DNA of 11,234 bases, taken from the NCBI GenBank assembly GCA_007376745.1, contig VMGU01000016.1, positions 1 through 11,234 of the forward strand. The letters are read 5' to 3'. The DNA is from Parcubacteria group bacterium Athens0714_26. Its GTDB lineage: Bacteria > Patescibacteriota > Minisyncoccia > UBA6257 > 02-FULL-45-10c. This document shows positions 1 to 5,227 of this stretch, piece after piece. A program made the translations under genes and the position numbers. Every line of letters starts with the position of its first letter. The first letter of the stretch is position 1. A model generated the notes under the pieces. It did no database searches. It was not told the DNA's origin and was given only the letters and a program-made list of their open reading frames with translations.

Positions 1-299
1 ATAGCGTCCGTCTCCCTGATATGGCTCAAAAACTGGTTACCCAGCCCTTCGCCTTTATTGGCGCCCTTGACCAGGCCCGCGATATCGTAAAACTCCACTA
101 TAGCCGGTATTTTTTTAGCTGATTTGCTCATTTCGGCCAGTTTATCCAGACGCCCATCGGGCACGCTGACAACACCTACATTCGGGTCTATGGTACAAAA
201 AGGATAATTGGCAATATTAACTTCGTTTTTAGTCAGAGCCTTAAACAAGGTTGATTTACCCACATTTGGAAGACCCACTATACCAATACTTAGTTTCAT
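1..299 (-). CDS. ychF: Ribosome-binding ATPase YchF (OLA1 family), 5' part, runs off the window edge
   Basis: Read from the ATG at 299 down to base 1, this gives 99 residues beginning MKLSIGIVGLPNVGKSTLFK. The P-loop (G9 to T17) and the G3 motif DIAG (D72-G75) are visible. The G3 motif is followed by Leu rather than Gln, as in the HAS-GTPase type to which YchF belongs. The segment NYPFCTIDPN (31-40) is characteristic of YchF in the switch I area. YchF is known to prefer ATP, bind the ribosome and affect translation and stress responses. The coiled-coil and TGS domains lie outside the window. No Shine-Dalgarno sequence precedes the ATG. A terminator hairpin ends about 36 bp upstream, so the gene probably has its own promoter (TAGACT at 307-312). 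Identification is very safe; only the 3' end is missing. Confidence 0.97.
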   Translation of the reverse strand, partial: MKLSIGIVGLPNVGKSTLFKALTKNEVNIANYPFCTIDPNVGVVSVPDGRLDKLAEMSKSAKKIPAIVEFYDIAGLVKGANKGEGLGNQFLSHIRETDA

Positions 300-312
300 C
301 AAATAAAGTCTA
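300..312 (-). promoter_or_regulatory. Possible -10 element for a leaderless ychF transcript
   Basis: On the minus strand TAGACT (312 to 307; four of six matches to TATAAT) stands 7 nt before the ychF ATG. The same 6 to 8 nt spacing is seen at better promoters in this window. The -35 position falls in the A/T run of the upstream terminator and shows no match. The case rests on spacing and on ychF needing a start site downstream of that terminator. Weak. Confidence 0.25.
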
Positions 313-319
313 ATTTAAA

Positions 320-351
320 AATTAAAATAAAAAAAGGGCCTGTAATGGCCC
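320..351 (-). terminator. Rho-independent terminator between the DNA glycosylase gene and ychF
   Basis: GGGCC (336-340) and GGCCC (347-351) form a 5-bp GC stem with a 6-nt loop. On the minus strand it is followed by TTTTTTT and further T-rich sequence (335 down to 320). The T tract exists only in the minus direction, so it would end transcripts coming from the DNA glycosylase gene about 85 bp past its stop. The stem is short. Because ychF begins only about 20 bp beyond the T tract, it could also act as an attenuator in a ychF leader. Confidence 0.6.
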
Positions 352-436
352 CTTAATAAAACTAATCTTCAATGCAGAACAGTCATCACTATGTATTATT
401 CGCGGCATTCGCATATATTTGTAATTTTGCATTATG

Positions 437-967
437 TCATATTAAAAACCTATATTTTTTATTGCTCCACACCGGTTCGGCATAGCTTACGCCGACTCGC
501 GGCATACTTTTAACACTTCGCGGCTTTAAATTTATTCCCCTATCCTCTATCCAAAGTCCGGATTTCTTATCAGCCGGTTTACCATTTAAATATTTATTAA
601 TTTTTAAAGCCTTGGTTAATTTAGCCGGGCCGTTTATCTGCCGGCTGGCGGACTGGATGCCGCGAATCAAAATTGCCGCCGGGTAATCTTCCGGCCCCGT
701 AACAATATTAAGCATCCAATGCATTCCATAAGTAAAATATACGTACCAGCAACCCGCATGGCCAAACATTATTTCATTTCGTTTAGTTCTGCCGCAGTGC
801 GCGTGAGATGCCTCATCTTTAAACCCGTCATACGCCTCGGCTTCGGTAATCATATAAGCTTTATTTTTACCCCTAAGCCGGCGCGCCAAAAACTTGCCGA
901 TTAAATTCCTGGCAATTTTTACGGTATTCTTGCTTTCAAAAAATTCCTTCCTTAAAATTTTACCCAT
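437..967 (-). CDS. 3-methyladenine DNA glycosylase, MPG/AAG family
   Basis: The 176-residue protein matches the alkyladenine DNA glycosylase fold (Pfam Pur_DNA_glyco), which removes 3-methyladenine, hypoxanthine and other damaged purines to start base excision repair. Visible active-site positions by comparison with human AAG are E44 in EAEAY (catalytic Glu125), Y46 (Tyr127), H55 (His136), N87 in MLNIV (Asn169) and R102 in ILIRG (Arg182). The conserved NGPAKLTKAL segment (112-121) is near the middle of the C-terminal half. The protein is slightly shorter than typical bacterial members (about 190-210) and lacks any extra tail. The start ATG shares one base with the TAA of the upstream gene (TAATG), which points to translational coupling. 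The stop is TGA. The gene ends its transcription unit at the terminator around 320-351. Confidence 0.93.
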   Translation of the reverse strand: MGKILRKEFFESKNTVKIARNLIGKFLARRLRGKNKAYMITEAEAYDGFKDEASHAHCGRTKRNEIMFGHAGCWYVYFTYGMHWMLNIVTGPEDYPAAILIRGIQSASRQINGPAKLTKALKINKYLNGKPADKKSGLWIEDRGINLKPRSVKSMPRVGVSYAEPVWSNKKYRFLI

Positions 968-1344
968 TATTTTAATTTCTCCAATTCTTCCAGCACGTCC
1001 TCCGGCATAGGCACGTTTCTTTTTTTACTCACGCCGGGATACCGCCAAACGGAAATAATCGCTTTTTTATCTGGGGCTTTTATAAAAGATTCCAAACCCG
1101 ATTTTTTATCATTTTTGGATAAAATCTGGTACATCACCCACATTTCTTCTTTTCGCTTGGGCGTATCATTGCGTTTCATCACAGCCAAAGTTTTTGGCGC
1201 GATTCCGCCTTCGGTTCTCGCCGGATTTTGTAAAATAGCCTTTATTTTACCCTCTGAAATCCTGTACTGCAGCATTTTAGACTTAGAATGACTGGTCCAG
1301 TAATAATTCTGGTCATTTTTAGGAAATTTAAAAAAACTCAACAT
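967..1344 (-). CDS. Small basic protein of unknown function, DUF4258-like
   Basis: A lysine-rich protein of 125 residues with no signal peptide or membrane segment. I do not recognise a precise family. The stretch from about 17 to 45 (TSHSKSKMLQYRISEGKIKA, then ILQNPARTEGG) and a later MYQI ... IISVWRYPG (71-104) follow the DUF4258 pattern, in which a conserved His and an RIS-like helix precede a short beta-sheet. DUF4258 proteins are small and sometimes compared with toxin-like folds, but no activity is claimed here. Its stop overlaps the start of the DNA glycosylase gene by one base, so the two are co-translated and may be functionally linked. A TATAAT box ends 8 nt before the ATG, implying a leaderless or almost leaderless mRNA. 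The gene is real, judged by coupling, promoter and sequence character; the function is open. Confidence 0.75.
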   Translation of the reverse strand: MLSFFKFPKNDQNYYWTSHSKSKMLQYRISEGKIKAILQNPARTEGGIAPKTLAVMKRNDTPKRKEEMWVMYQILSKNDKKSGLESFIKAPDKKAIISVWRYPGVSKKRNVPMPEDVLEELEKLK

Positions 1345-1352
1345 TATTAATA

Positions 1353-1381
1353 ATTATAGTATGTTTCACGCCTTTTTTGCA
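1353..1381 (-). promoter_or_regulatory. Promoter of the DUF4258-like / DNA glycosylase unit, near-leaderless
   Basis: On the minus strand the consensus -10 box TATAAT (1358 to 1353) is followed by 8 nt and then the ATG at 1344. A poor -35 candidate, TGCAAA (1381 to 1376), is 17 nt upstream. Transcription would start within 1 to 2 nt of the start codon. This promoter is divergent from the one at 1413-1421. Confidence 0.6.
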
Positions 1382-1412
1382 TCAAAAATCTTAAATGAAA
1401 AAATTTATGTTG

Positions 1413-1421
1413 TGTTATAAT
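1413..1421 (+). promoter_or_regulatory. Extended -10 promoter of the PMT-type glycosyltransferase gene, leaderless
   Basis: TGTTATAAT is an extended -10 element (TG, one base, TATAAT at 1416-1421). Six bases separate it from the ATG at 1428, so the usual start point 7 nt downstream falls on the A of the start codon. No good -35 is present, as is common for extended -10 promoters. There is no Shine-Dalgarno sequence. Confidence 0.6.
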
Positions 1422-1427
1422 TAAAAA

Positions 1428-2507
1428 ATGAAAAAAATATTCTTAACTCTCCCCTATCTGACGCTTATTATTTTTACCAGTGCGTCATTTTTTTTAATGT
1501 TAAACGCCGCCAGAACCGATTCGGCCATTATGGACGAGCTGGCTCACATCCCGGCCGGATATAGCTACGTTAAATATCTGGACTACCGGCTTAATCCCGA
1601 ACATCCGCCACTTGTAAAAATTATTTCGGCCATTCCTTTATTGTTCGCCAATTTGAATTTCCCCACGGATAAATCATTCTGGACCACGGACATAAACGGC
1701 CAGTGGACATCCGGCGCGCAGTTTCTATATGAATCAGGTAATAGCGCGGATAAAATCTTGTTTCTCGCCAGATTGGGACCCATACTGTTAACTCTTTTAC
1801 TGATAATTTTTATTTATTTTTTCGCCCGGAAATTAATCGGCCGCTGGTGGGCGCTTCTGCCAACATTTTTTGTGGCGCTTTCGCCCAACTTCCTGGCCCA
1901 CGGCCACTATGTAACTACCGATGTCGGCGCCACCTTAGGAATATTCCTGGCGATTTTCGGTCTTTTGAATTTTTTACTGAATCAATCATCTAAAAACCTG
2001 ATTATTTCTGGAACTCTCTTTGGCATCGCCCAGCTGATGAAATTTTCATCTGTTCTTTTAATACCTTACTTTATATTTATTATTTTTGTATTTTATTTGG
2101 TCAGCGTCATCAGGGATTGGCCGCAGGTTTCGGCGGGCAACCGATTTAAAAAATTCGGCATAAGATTTATAAAATATACCCGTTCCCTCCTGGCCATATT
2201 CTTTATCGGATATCTTTTAGTCTATGCCGTTTATTTTATAACCACTTTAAATTATCCCATTTCTCGGCAAGTTTCCGACACCACTACCACGCTTCAGTCT
2301 TTTGGTATGCGTCCGCTGGCCAACCTTAATATCTGGATGGCCGGCAATAAAATTTTCCGACGGAGGCAATACCGGATATTTTATGGGAGAGGTCTCCGCC
2401 GCGGGATGGCCGTCTTATTTCCCTATGATTTTTATTATGAAAGAAGCTCTACCAATTTTAATAACTATTTTCATAGGCCTAATTATAGGATTATGGAATA
2501 CCGTTAA
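1428..2507 (+). CDS. GT39/PMT-like membrane glycosyltransferase, N-terminal part of a frameshifted gene
   Basis: This reading frame encodes the N-terminal half of a polyprenyl-phosphate-dependent (dolichyl-phosphate-mannose / ArnT-like, GT39 or PMT_2 type) glycosyltransferase, which transfers a sugar from a lipid carrier on the outer face of the membrane. Residues 8-25 form the first membrane helix. The first outer loop has the catalytic-type acidic pair D36-E37 (MDELAH) and the signature NPEHPPL (56-62). The AHGHYVTTD motif (157-165) and several further hydrophobic helices (about 115-133, 140-152, 166-184, 190-201, 207-227, 253-271) follow. True homology stops near residue 308 (base 2349). 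The remaining 50 or so residues are Arg/Tyr-rich and unlike the family, while the family sequence continues in the next frame. With the frames joined, the gene would give about 584 residues, a normal length. Confidence 0.85.
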   Translation: MKKIFLTLPYLTLIIFTSASFFLMLNAARTDSAIMDELAHIPAGYSYVKYLDYRLNPEHPPLVKIISAIPLLFANLNFPTDKSFWTTDINGQWTSGAQFLYESGNSADKILFLARLGPILLTLLLIIFIYFFARKLIGRWWALLPTFFVALSPNFLAHGHYVTTDVGATLGIFLAIFGLLNFLLNQSSKNLIISGTLFGIAQLMKFSSVLLIPYFIFIIFVFYLVSVIRDWPQVSAGNRFKKFGIRFIKYTRSLLAIFFIGYLLVYAVYFITTLNYPISRQVSDTTTTLQSFGMRPLANLNIWMAGNKIFRRRQYRIFYGRGLRRGMAVLFPYDFYYERSSTNFNNYFHRPNYRIMEYR

Positions 2508-3183
2508 AAGCTTTAAAAACGGCGTCAAAAAAGCCATGGCGAAATTCAATGAATACCTGAAAACTAATTTTGAAGAATTCGCTTTAATTTCTTTTATTGT
2601 TCTTTATTGGGCATACAGTCTTCACAGCACGCTGAATATCGGATTCAGGCACCTGATGCCGACCCTACCCCTAATTTATATCCTTTGCGCCGGAGCAATA
2701 AAAAAATGGCTGGCTCCCGCAAAAATTAAAACAGTTTTATTATCCGTAATAATAATTTGGCTAGCTTATGGCACTATTTCCGCAAGTCCATTTTTCCTGT
2801 CGCGTTTTAATGAATTATTCGGCGGAACCTACGGCGGTTATAAATATGTTACCGATTCCAACTTTGACTGGGGCCAAGATTTAAAACGCCTGAAAACATT
2901 CATAGAAGAAAATAAAATAGATAAAATCGCGATTGATTATTTCGGCGGAGGCAGCCTCAAATATTATCTGGGAGATAAAACAGAAAGCTGGTGGTCTAGC
3001 CGCGGCAATCCCAAAGAAGAAGGCATTAATTGGATAGCAATTTCAACAAATACAATACAAGGCGCTTTAGGTAAAACCGCGCCCGGATTTATGCGCAACC
3101 CGCAAGACGAGTATCCTTGGCTGGAAAATCTCTATGTTCCGTTTGGCCGCGCCGGCACGTCAATATTTATATATAAACTTTAA
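2302..3183 (+). CDS. GT39/PMT-like membrane glycosyltransferase, C-terminal part of a frameshifted gene
   Basis: Family-like sequence begins around base 2357 (SDGGNTGYFMGEVSAAGW) and runs to the TAA at 3181. It includes a membrane helix after KEALPIL, the NIGFRHLMPTLPLIY helix segment, a further helix rich in Val and Ile, and the soluble tail with TDSNFDWGQDLKRLK, typical of this glycosyltransferase group in CPR genomes. The nominal ATG at 2302 lies inside the overlap with the N-terminal part, and the first 18 residues are not family-like, so this is not an independent gene start. It needs a +1 (or -2) change of frame relative to the upstream half. It ends 7 bp before the T tract of the rnpB terminator, with which it converges. 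Whether the product is made depends on the frameshift being a sequence error or a real lesion. Confidence 0.82.
   Translation: MVCVRWPTLISGWPAIKFSDGGNTGYFMGEVSAAGWPSYFPMIFIMKEALPILITIFIGLIIGLWNTVKSFKNGVKKAMAKFNEYLKTNFEEFALISFIVLYWAYSLHSTLNIGFRHLMPTLPLIYILCAGAIKKWLAPAKIKTVLLSVIIIWLAYGTISASPFFLSRFNELFGGTYGGYKYVTDSNFDWGQDLKRLKTFIEENKIDKIAIDYFGGGSLKYYLGDKTESWWSSRGNPKEEGINWIAISTNTIQGALGKTAPGFMRNPQDEYPWLENLYVPFGRAGTSIFIYKL
2346..2360 (+). other. Frameshift site in the glycosyltransferase gene
   Basis: The family-consistent protein runs in one frame up to MAGNK (codon AAA at 2349) and in the +1 frame from FSDGGNT (about 2354 onward). The junction is the double run AAAATTTT (2349-2356), where gaining one base or losing two would give this shift. 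Homopolymer pairs like this are common places for slip errors in replication or sequencing. Confidence 0.75.
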
Positions 3184-3189
3184 TTCTCT

Positions 3190-3223
3190 AAAAAATAACA
3201 AAACCCCACTAAGTGGAGTTTTG
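3190..3223 (-). terminator. Terminator of rnpB
   Basis: On the minus strand an 11-bp stem (arms 3223-3213 and 3209-3199, loop TTA, one G-U pair) is followed by TTATTTTTT (3198 to 3190). The one non-Watson-Crick position is a G-U pair in the minus-strand RNA but a C-A mismatch on the plus strand, so it is built for rnpB. It directly abuts the 3' end of the rnpB P1 helix. It may still serve as a weak terminator for the convergent glycosyltransferase gene. Confidence 0.85.
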
Positions 3224-3509
3224 TAGCTGGTAATTAATAAGCCGGATTCTGTGCCGATTTCGTTTTCATAAAATCAGCGACAACAATTTATCTAGCCCCT
3301 CAATTACTTTCGGGGTCAAGCGGTATTTCCTAAACAGCTTTCACTGCTCGGACACAACCTTGCACCCTGTAAGGATTTAGCCGTTTCACTTCAGCTTTTT
3401 ATCTCTATGGCTGAATTAGACCAACTACGTTGAGATCGGGTCTTCCTATAAGCTTTCGCCACAGGACGTCTCTGTTCGCACCTCTGCATTACTGCCAGCG
3501 GCTGTTAGC

Positions 3510-3629
3510 TCCGACGCTCTATTAAAATTTAATAAAGAAGTCGGAGTCCCGTACCCTAAGGCGTCGGGACTCCGTACTCTGTTAAAATTTAACAAGGGAA
3601 CGTAATCTCACACCCGAAGGCGTCGGGAC
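3510..3629. repeat. Tandem repeat of about 60 bp (two imperfect copies) inside rnpB
   Basis: Copy A (3510-3570, 61 bp) and copy B (3571-3629, 59 bp) both begin TCCG, carry a near-palindrome (TATTAAAATTTAATA or GTTAAAATTTAAC) and end in AAGGCGTCGGGAC. Each centre is self-complementary. Copy A also has CTCCGAC (3509-3515) pairing with GTCGGAG (3540-3546). GGAGTCCCG (3543-3551) pairs perfectly with CGGGACTCC (3565-3573) across the copy boundary. The pair is closed by AGCGG (3497-3501) with CCGCT (3629-3633), placing it as an extension of one RNase P helix just 5' of CR-II, probably P12. Confidence 0.8.
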
Positions 3630-3639
3630 CGCTACATTT

Positions 3640-3663
3640 GCCGTCCGCCTACTGGCGGATGGC
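3640..3663. repeat. 10-bp hairpin with GTCCGCC core inside rnpB
   Basis: GCCGTCCGCC (3640-3649), a TACT loop and GGCGGATGGC (3654-3663) form a 10-bp stem with one wobble or mismatch, depending on the strand. It lies just after the P4 5' strand in the RNA. It may be a normal RNase P helix, but its GTCCGCC/GGCGG core is also found in the palindrome inside the DUF4015 gene (9843-9871). Confidence 0.55.
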
Positions 3664-3727
3664 GGGAGTCCGGACTTTCCTCCCCAACCTTGCGTCGGGG
3701 CTGTTATCTAAATTACCAGCTAACCAC

Positions 3728-3756
3728 ATTATACTACTTTTTGTTAAATTTAGCAA
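3728..3756 (-). promoter_or_regulatory. Promoter of rnpB
   Basis: On the minus strand, TTGCTA (3756 to 3751; four of six matches to the -35 consensus), a 17-bp spacer and a consensus TATAAT (3733 to 3728) are followed by 5 to 6 nt before the first base of the P1 helix (about 3722). This fits a start exactly at the mature 5' end. The -35 begins 1 bp after the stop codon of the RNase HI gene. Confidence 0.85.
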
Positions 3757-3757
3757 A

Positions 3758-4360
3758 TTAATGGAATCCCAAATCCGCAGGATTGTGACCGCCAGGCACA
3801 TAGCCAATACTTCCTCCGCTTTTTTCATATTTTTTCCTTAACGCCGTAACTTCTGAAATTAATTTCAAAGTTTTTCCAAAAACATTTTTTTTATTAAAAA
3901 ATCCTTTTGACCAGTAATTTATAACTAGCTTGCTGTCGCCAAATATTTTTTTAGTTCCAGATTTTATAGCAAATTTAAGCGCATACTTCATCGCCAAAAG
4001 CTCTCCATAATAATTAGTAACTTTTTCTTTGATGATATGTTTTCCGAAACGGTTTATTTTTTGAGGCAGCATTACTTTTACTAAAAGATTTTGCCCTTTT
4101 TCATCGGTTACGCTGATCTCCACCCCTTTTCCCCTTCCAGTTCCGGCATCAAAATAAACAGCTTTTTCAAGTTTAATCCTTTGTTTTTCTTCATACTTTG
4201 AACCGCTTTCCAGCCACTCTTTGGCTTCACGTTCAGATTTAAATCCTTTAAATCTCGCTTCTTTGCCTGAAACTTTTTTTTGGCATTCAGCCCAGCTGTC
4301 CGTGACGCCTTTAAGATTGGATGCAATCACAAAATAAGCGTAATATTTTTTATTTTTCAT
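3758..4360 (-). CDS. rnhA: Ribonuclease HI with N-terminal hybrid-binding (viroplasmin) domain
   Basis: A 200-residue enzyme that cuts RNA in RNA-DNA hybrids such as primers and R-loops. Residues 5-50 form a hybrid-binding domain (Pfam Cauli_VI/viroplasmin), with the typical YAYFV ... GVTDSWAECQ ... FKGF pattern. A short Lys/Glu linker follows, then the RNase H fold from about residue 66. The four catalytic acids are visible: D71 (YFDAGTG), E120 (YYGELLAM), D142 (FGDSKLV) and D196 (HNPADLGFH). The N-terminal domain is usual in eukaryotic RNase H1 and in some bacteria, and raises affinity for hybrids. The ATG lies inside the 3' end of the DHH gene (11-bp overlap), indicating coupling. It is the last protein gene of the long minus-strand train, followed by the rnpB promoter. 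Confidence 0.94.
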   Translation of the reverse strand: MKNKKYYAYFVIASNLKGVTDSWAECQKKVSGKEARFKGFKSEREAKEWLESGSKYEEKQRIKLEKAVYFDAGTGRGKGVEISVTDEKGQNLLVKVMLPQKINRFGKHIIKEKVTNYYGELLAMKYALKFAIKSGTKKIFGDSKLVINYWSKGFFNKKNVFGKTLKLISEVTALRKKYEKSGGSIGYVPGGHNPADLGFH

Positions 4361-5213
4361 TATTAGGTAATGTTTTCCAAGGTAATTTTTTATCGGCGTC
4401 CACAGAAAATCCCGCGGCCGATTTATGCCCCCCGCCGCCGAATCGCTTGGCTAATTTAGAAACATCCACCGACGACCCGTTTGACCGCAAGGAAACAACG
4501 TATTGCCCTCCGCGTTTTTTCCAAATAATGGCGATTGGCGGCAATTTTTTAATCATCAATACGCTTAGTTGACCTGTAAAAATTGGGGAATTAACCGCGA
4601 ATGTTTTGTATCCTTCAAAATTAACCAGCTCCTTATCGTAAAATATTCTCTTAACACACTGTTTTTCATAAGACATTATTAGTTCGCCTTTTTTAATGTA
4701 TTCCTTTTTAACAACCGTTTTTTCCAAGTCGGCGGCTAATTTATTCCAAATCTCAAAGTTATAATCAAAAATATTCAAAAATGAAGAGATTTCTTTGGTT
4801 TTAGATACTTTAAATTTCCATAGGTCCATATCTTCAATGTGCTTTAAAATTTCCGGAACCTTTTTGCGCGGATGAAAATATTTCCACGCCAAAACCGAAC
4901 CCGAATTTTCCATCTTATAAGAATGGTGTTTAACTATTTTAATGACTTCCTTACTGGTAATATGATGGTCAATGACAACGATTTTTTTATTGTTTTTCAA
5001 TAATTTTTTAATTATCTCACAAGAATACGCGAAATCTATAAAATAAATTTCTTTGTTTTTTAAATTACTAAGCGGCGACACCTGATGATAAGCAGGAATA
5101 TATTCTGCCTTGTTCCCGAATTTTTTCCACGCCGCCCACGCGCCACCAAAGCCATCCGAACAATCCGCGTGGTAAATAACTATTATTTTTTTATTTAAAT
5201 TAAATTTACTCAT
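4350..5213 (-). CDS. DHH-family phosphoesterase, NrnB-like (oligoribonuclease / nucleotide phosphodiesterase group)
   Basis: A 287-residue DHH/DHHA1 protein. Motif I is HADCSDG (15-21), motif II D60 in FIDFAYS, motif III IDHH (81-84), motif IV EDMDLW (127-132), and the DHHA1 glycine motif is RFGGGGHKSAAGF (257-269). These residues bind the two metal ions of the phosphoesterase site. The arrangement, with a CSDGFGGAWAAW opening and an EDMDLWKFKV segment, resembles the COG2404 group (NrnB-like), not RecJ, which is far longer. Such enzymes degrade very short RNAs or nucleotide second messengers; the exact substrate cannot be read from sequence. It starts 14 bp after the pgk stop and overlaps rnhA by 11 bp, so it sits in the same transcript. 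No Shine-Dalgarno sequence is seen. Confidence 0.88.
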   Translation of the reverse strand: MSKFNLNKKIIVIYHADCSDGFGGAWAAWKKFGNKAEYIPAYHQVSPLSNLKNKEIYFIDFAYSCEIIKKLLKNNKKIVVIDHHITSKEVIKIVKHHSYKMENSGSVLAWKYFHPRKKVPEILKHIEDMDLWKFKVSKTKEISSFLNIFDYNFEIWNKLAADLEKTVVKKEYIKKGELIMSYEKQCVKRIFYDKELVNFEGYKTFAVNSPIFTGQLSVLMIKKLPPIAIIWKKRGGQYVVSLRSNGSSVDVSKLAKRFGGGGHKSAAGFSVDADKKLPWKTLPNNEK

Positions 5214-5227
5214 TAAATTAACGCCGT

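Larger units (their letters stand above)
3224..3722 (-). ncRNA. rnpB: RNase P RNA (M1 RNA), enlarged form
   Basis: This is the catalytic RNA of RNase P, which trims the 5' leader from pre-tRNAs. On the minus strand the 5' part has the universal GAGGAAAGTCCGGACTCC block (P4 5' strand, near 3670-3690). The 3' part has CACAGAATCCGGCTTAT (P4 3' strand and flanks, near 3238-3256). The middle has GGTGCGAACAGAGACG, the conserved CR-II region (around 3469-3484). The ends pair as a perfect 12-bp P1 helix (3711-3722 with 3224-3235). Length is about 499 nt, against roughly 350-400 for ordinary type A RNAs. Most of the surplus is a tandem repeat in a peripheral arm (3510-3629). A promoter lies immediately upstream and a terminator immediately downstream, so it is a stand-alone transcript set between rnhA and the convergent glycosyltransferase gene. 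Confidence 0.96.

Noticed and set aside
322..432. A 36-codon minus-strand frame from ATG at 432 that reads through the terminator, possibly a leader peptide for ychF
   Set aside because: No Shine-Dalgarno sequence, no promoter near the ATG, no regulatory codon pattern, and the frame runs through the terminator stem and T tract.
437..439. Recoded UGA (code 25, as in Gracilibacteria)
   Set aside because: The TGA ends the DNA glycosylase at a normal family length, and the other genes have no in-frame TGA.
2346..2360. Programmed ribosomal frameshifting in the glycosyltransferase gene
   Set aside because: The shift needed is +1 or -2, the zero-frame codons do not form an X XXY YYZ slippery site, and I see no convincing downstream stimulator; an error or mutation is simpler.
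3199..3223. Dedicated plus-strand terminator for the glycosyltransferase gene
   Set aside because: The plus-strand stem has a C-A mismatch and only TTTTG after it inside the stem itself; the structure fits rnpB on the minus strand much better.
3510..3629. Repeated AT-rich palindromes that could suggest a CRISPR array or phage attachment site
   Set aside because: Only two imperfect copies, adjacent without spacers, and both lie inside the RNase P RNA; no cas genes or integrase nearby.
3638..3841. A plus-strand frame of 67 codons crossing the rnpB 5' end
   Set aside because: It overlaps the RNase P RNA, its promoter and the end of rnhA on the other strand; the protein looks like no family.
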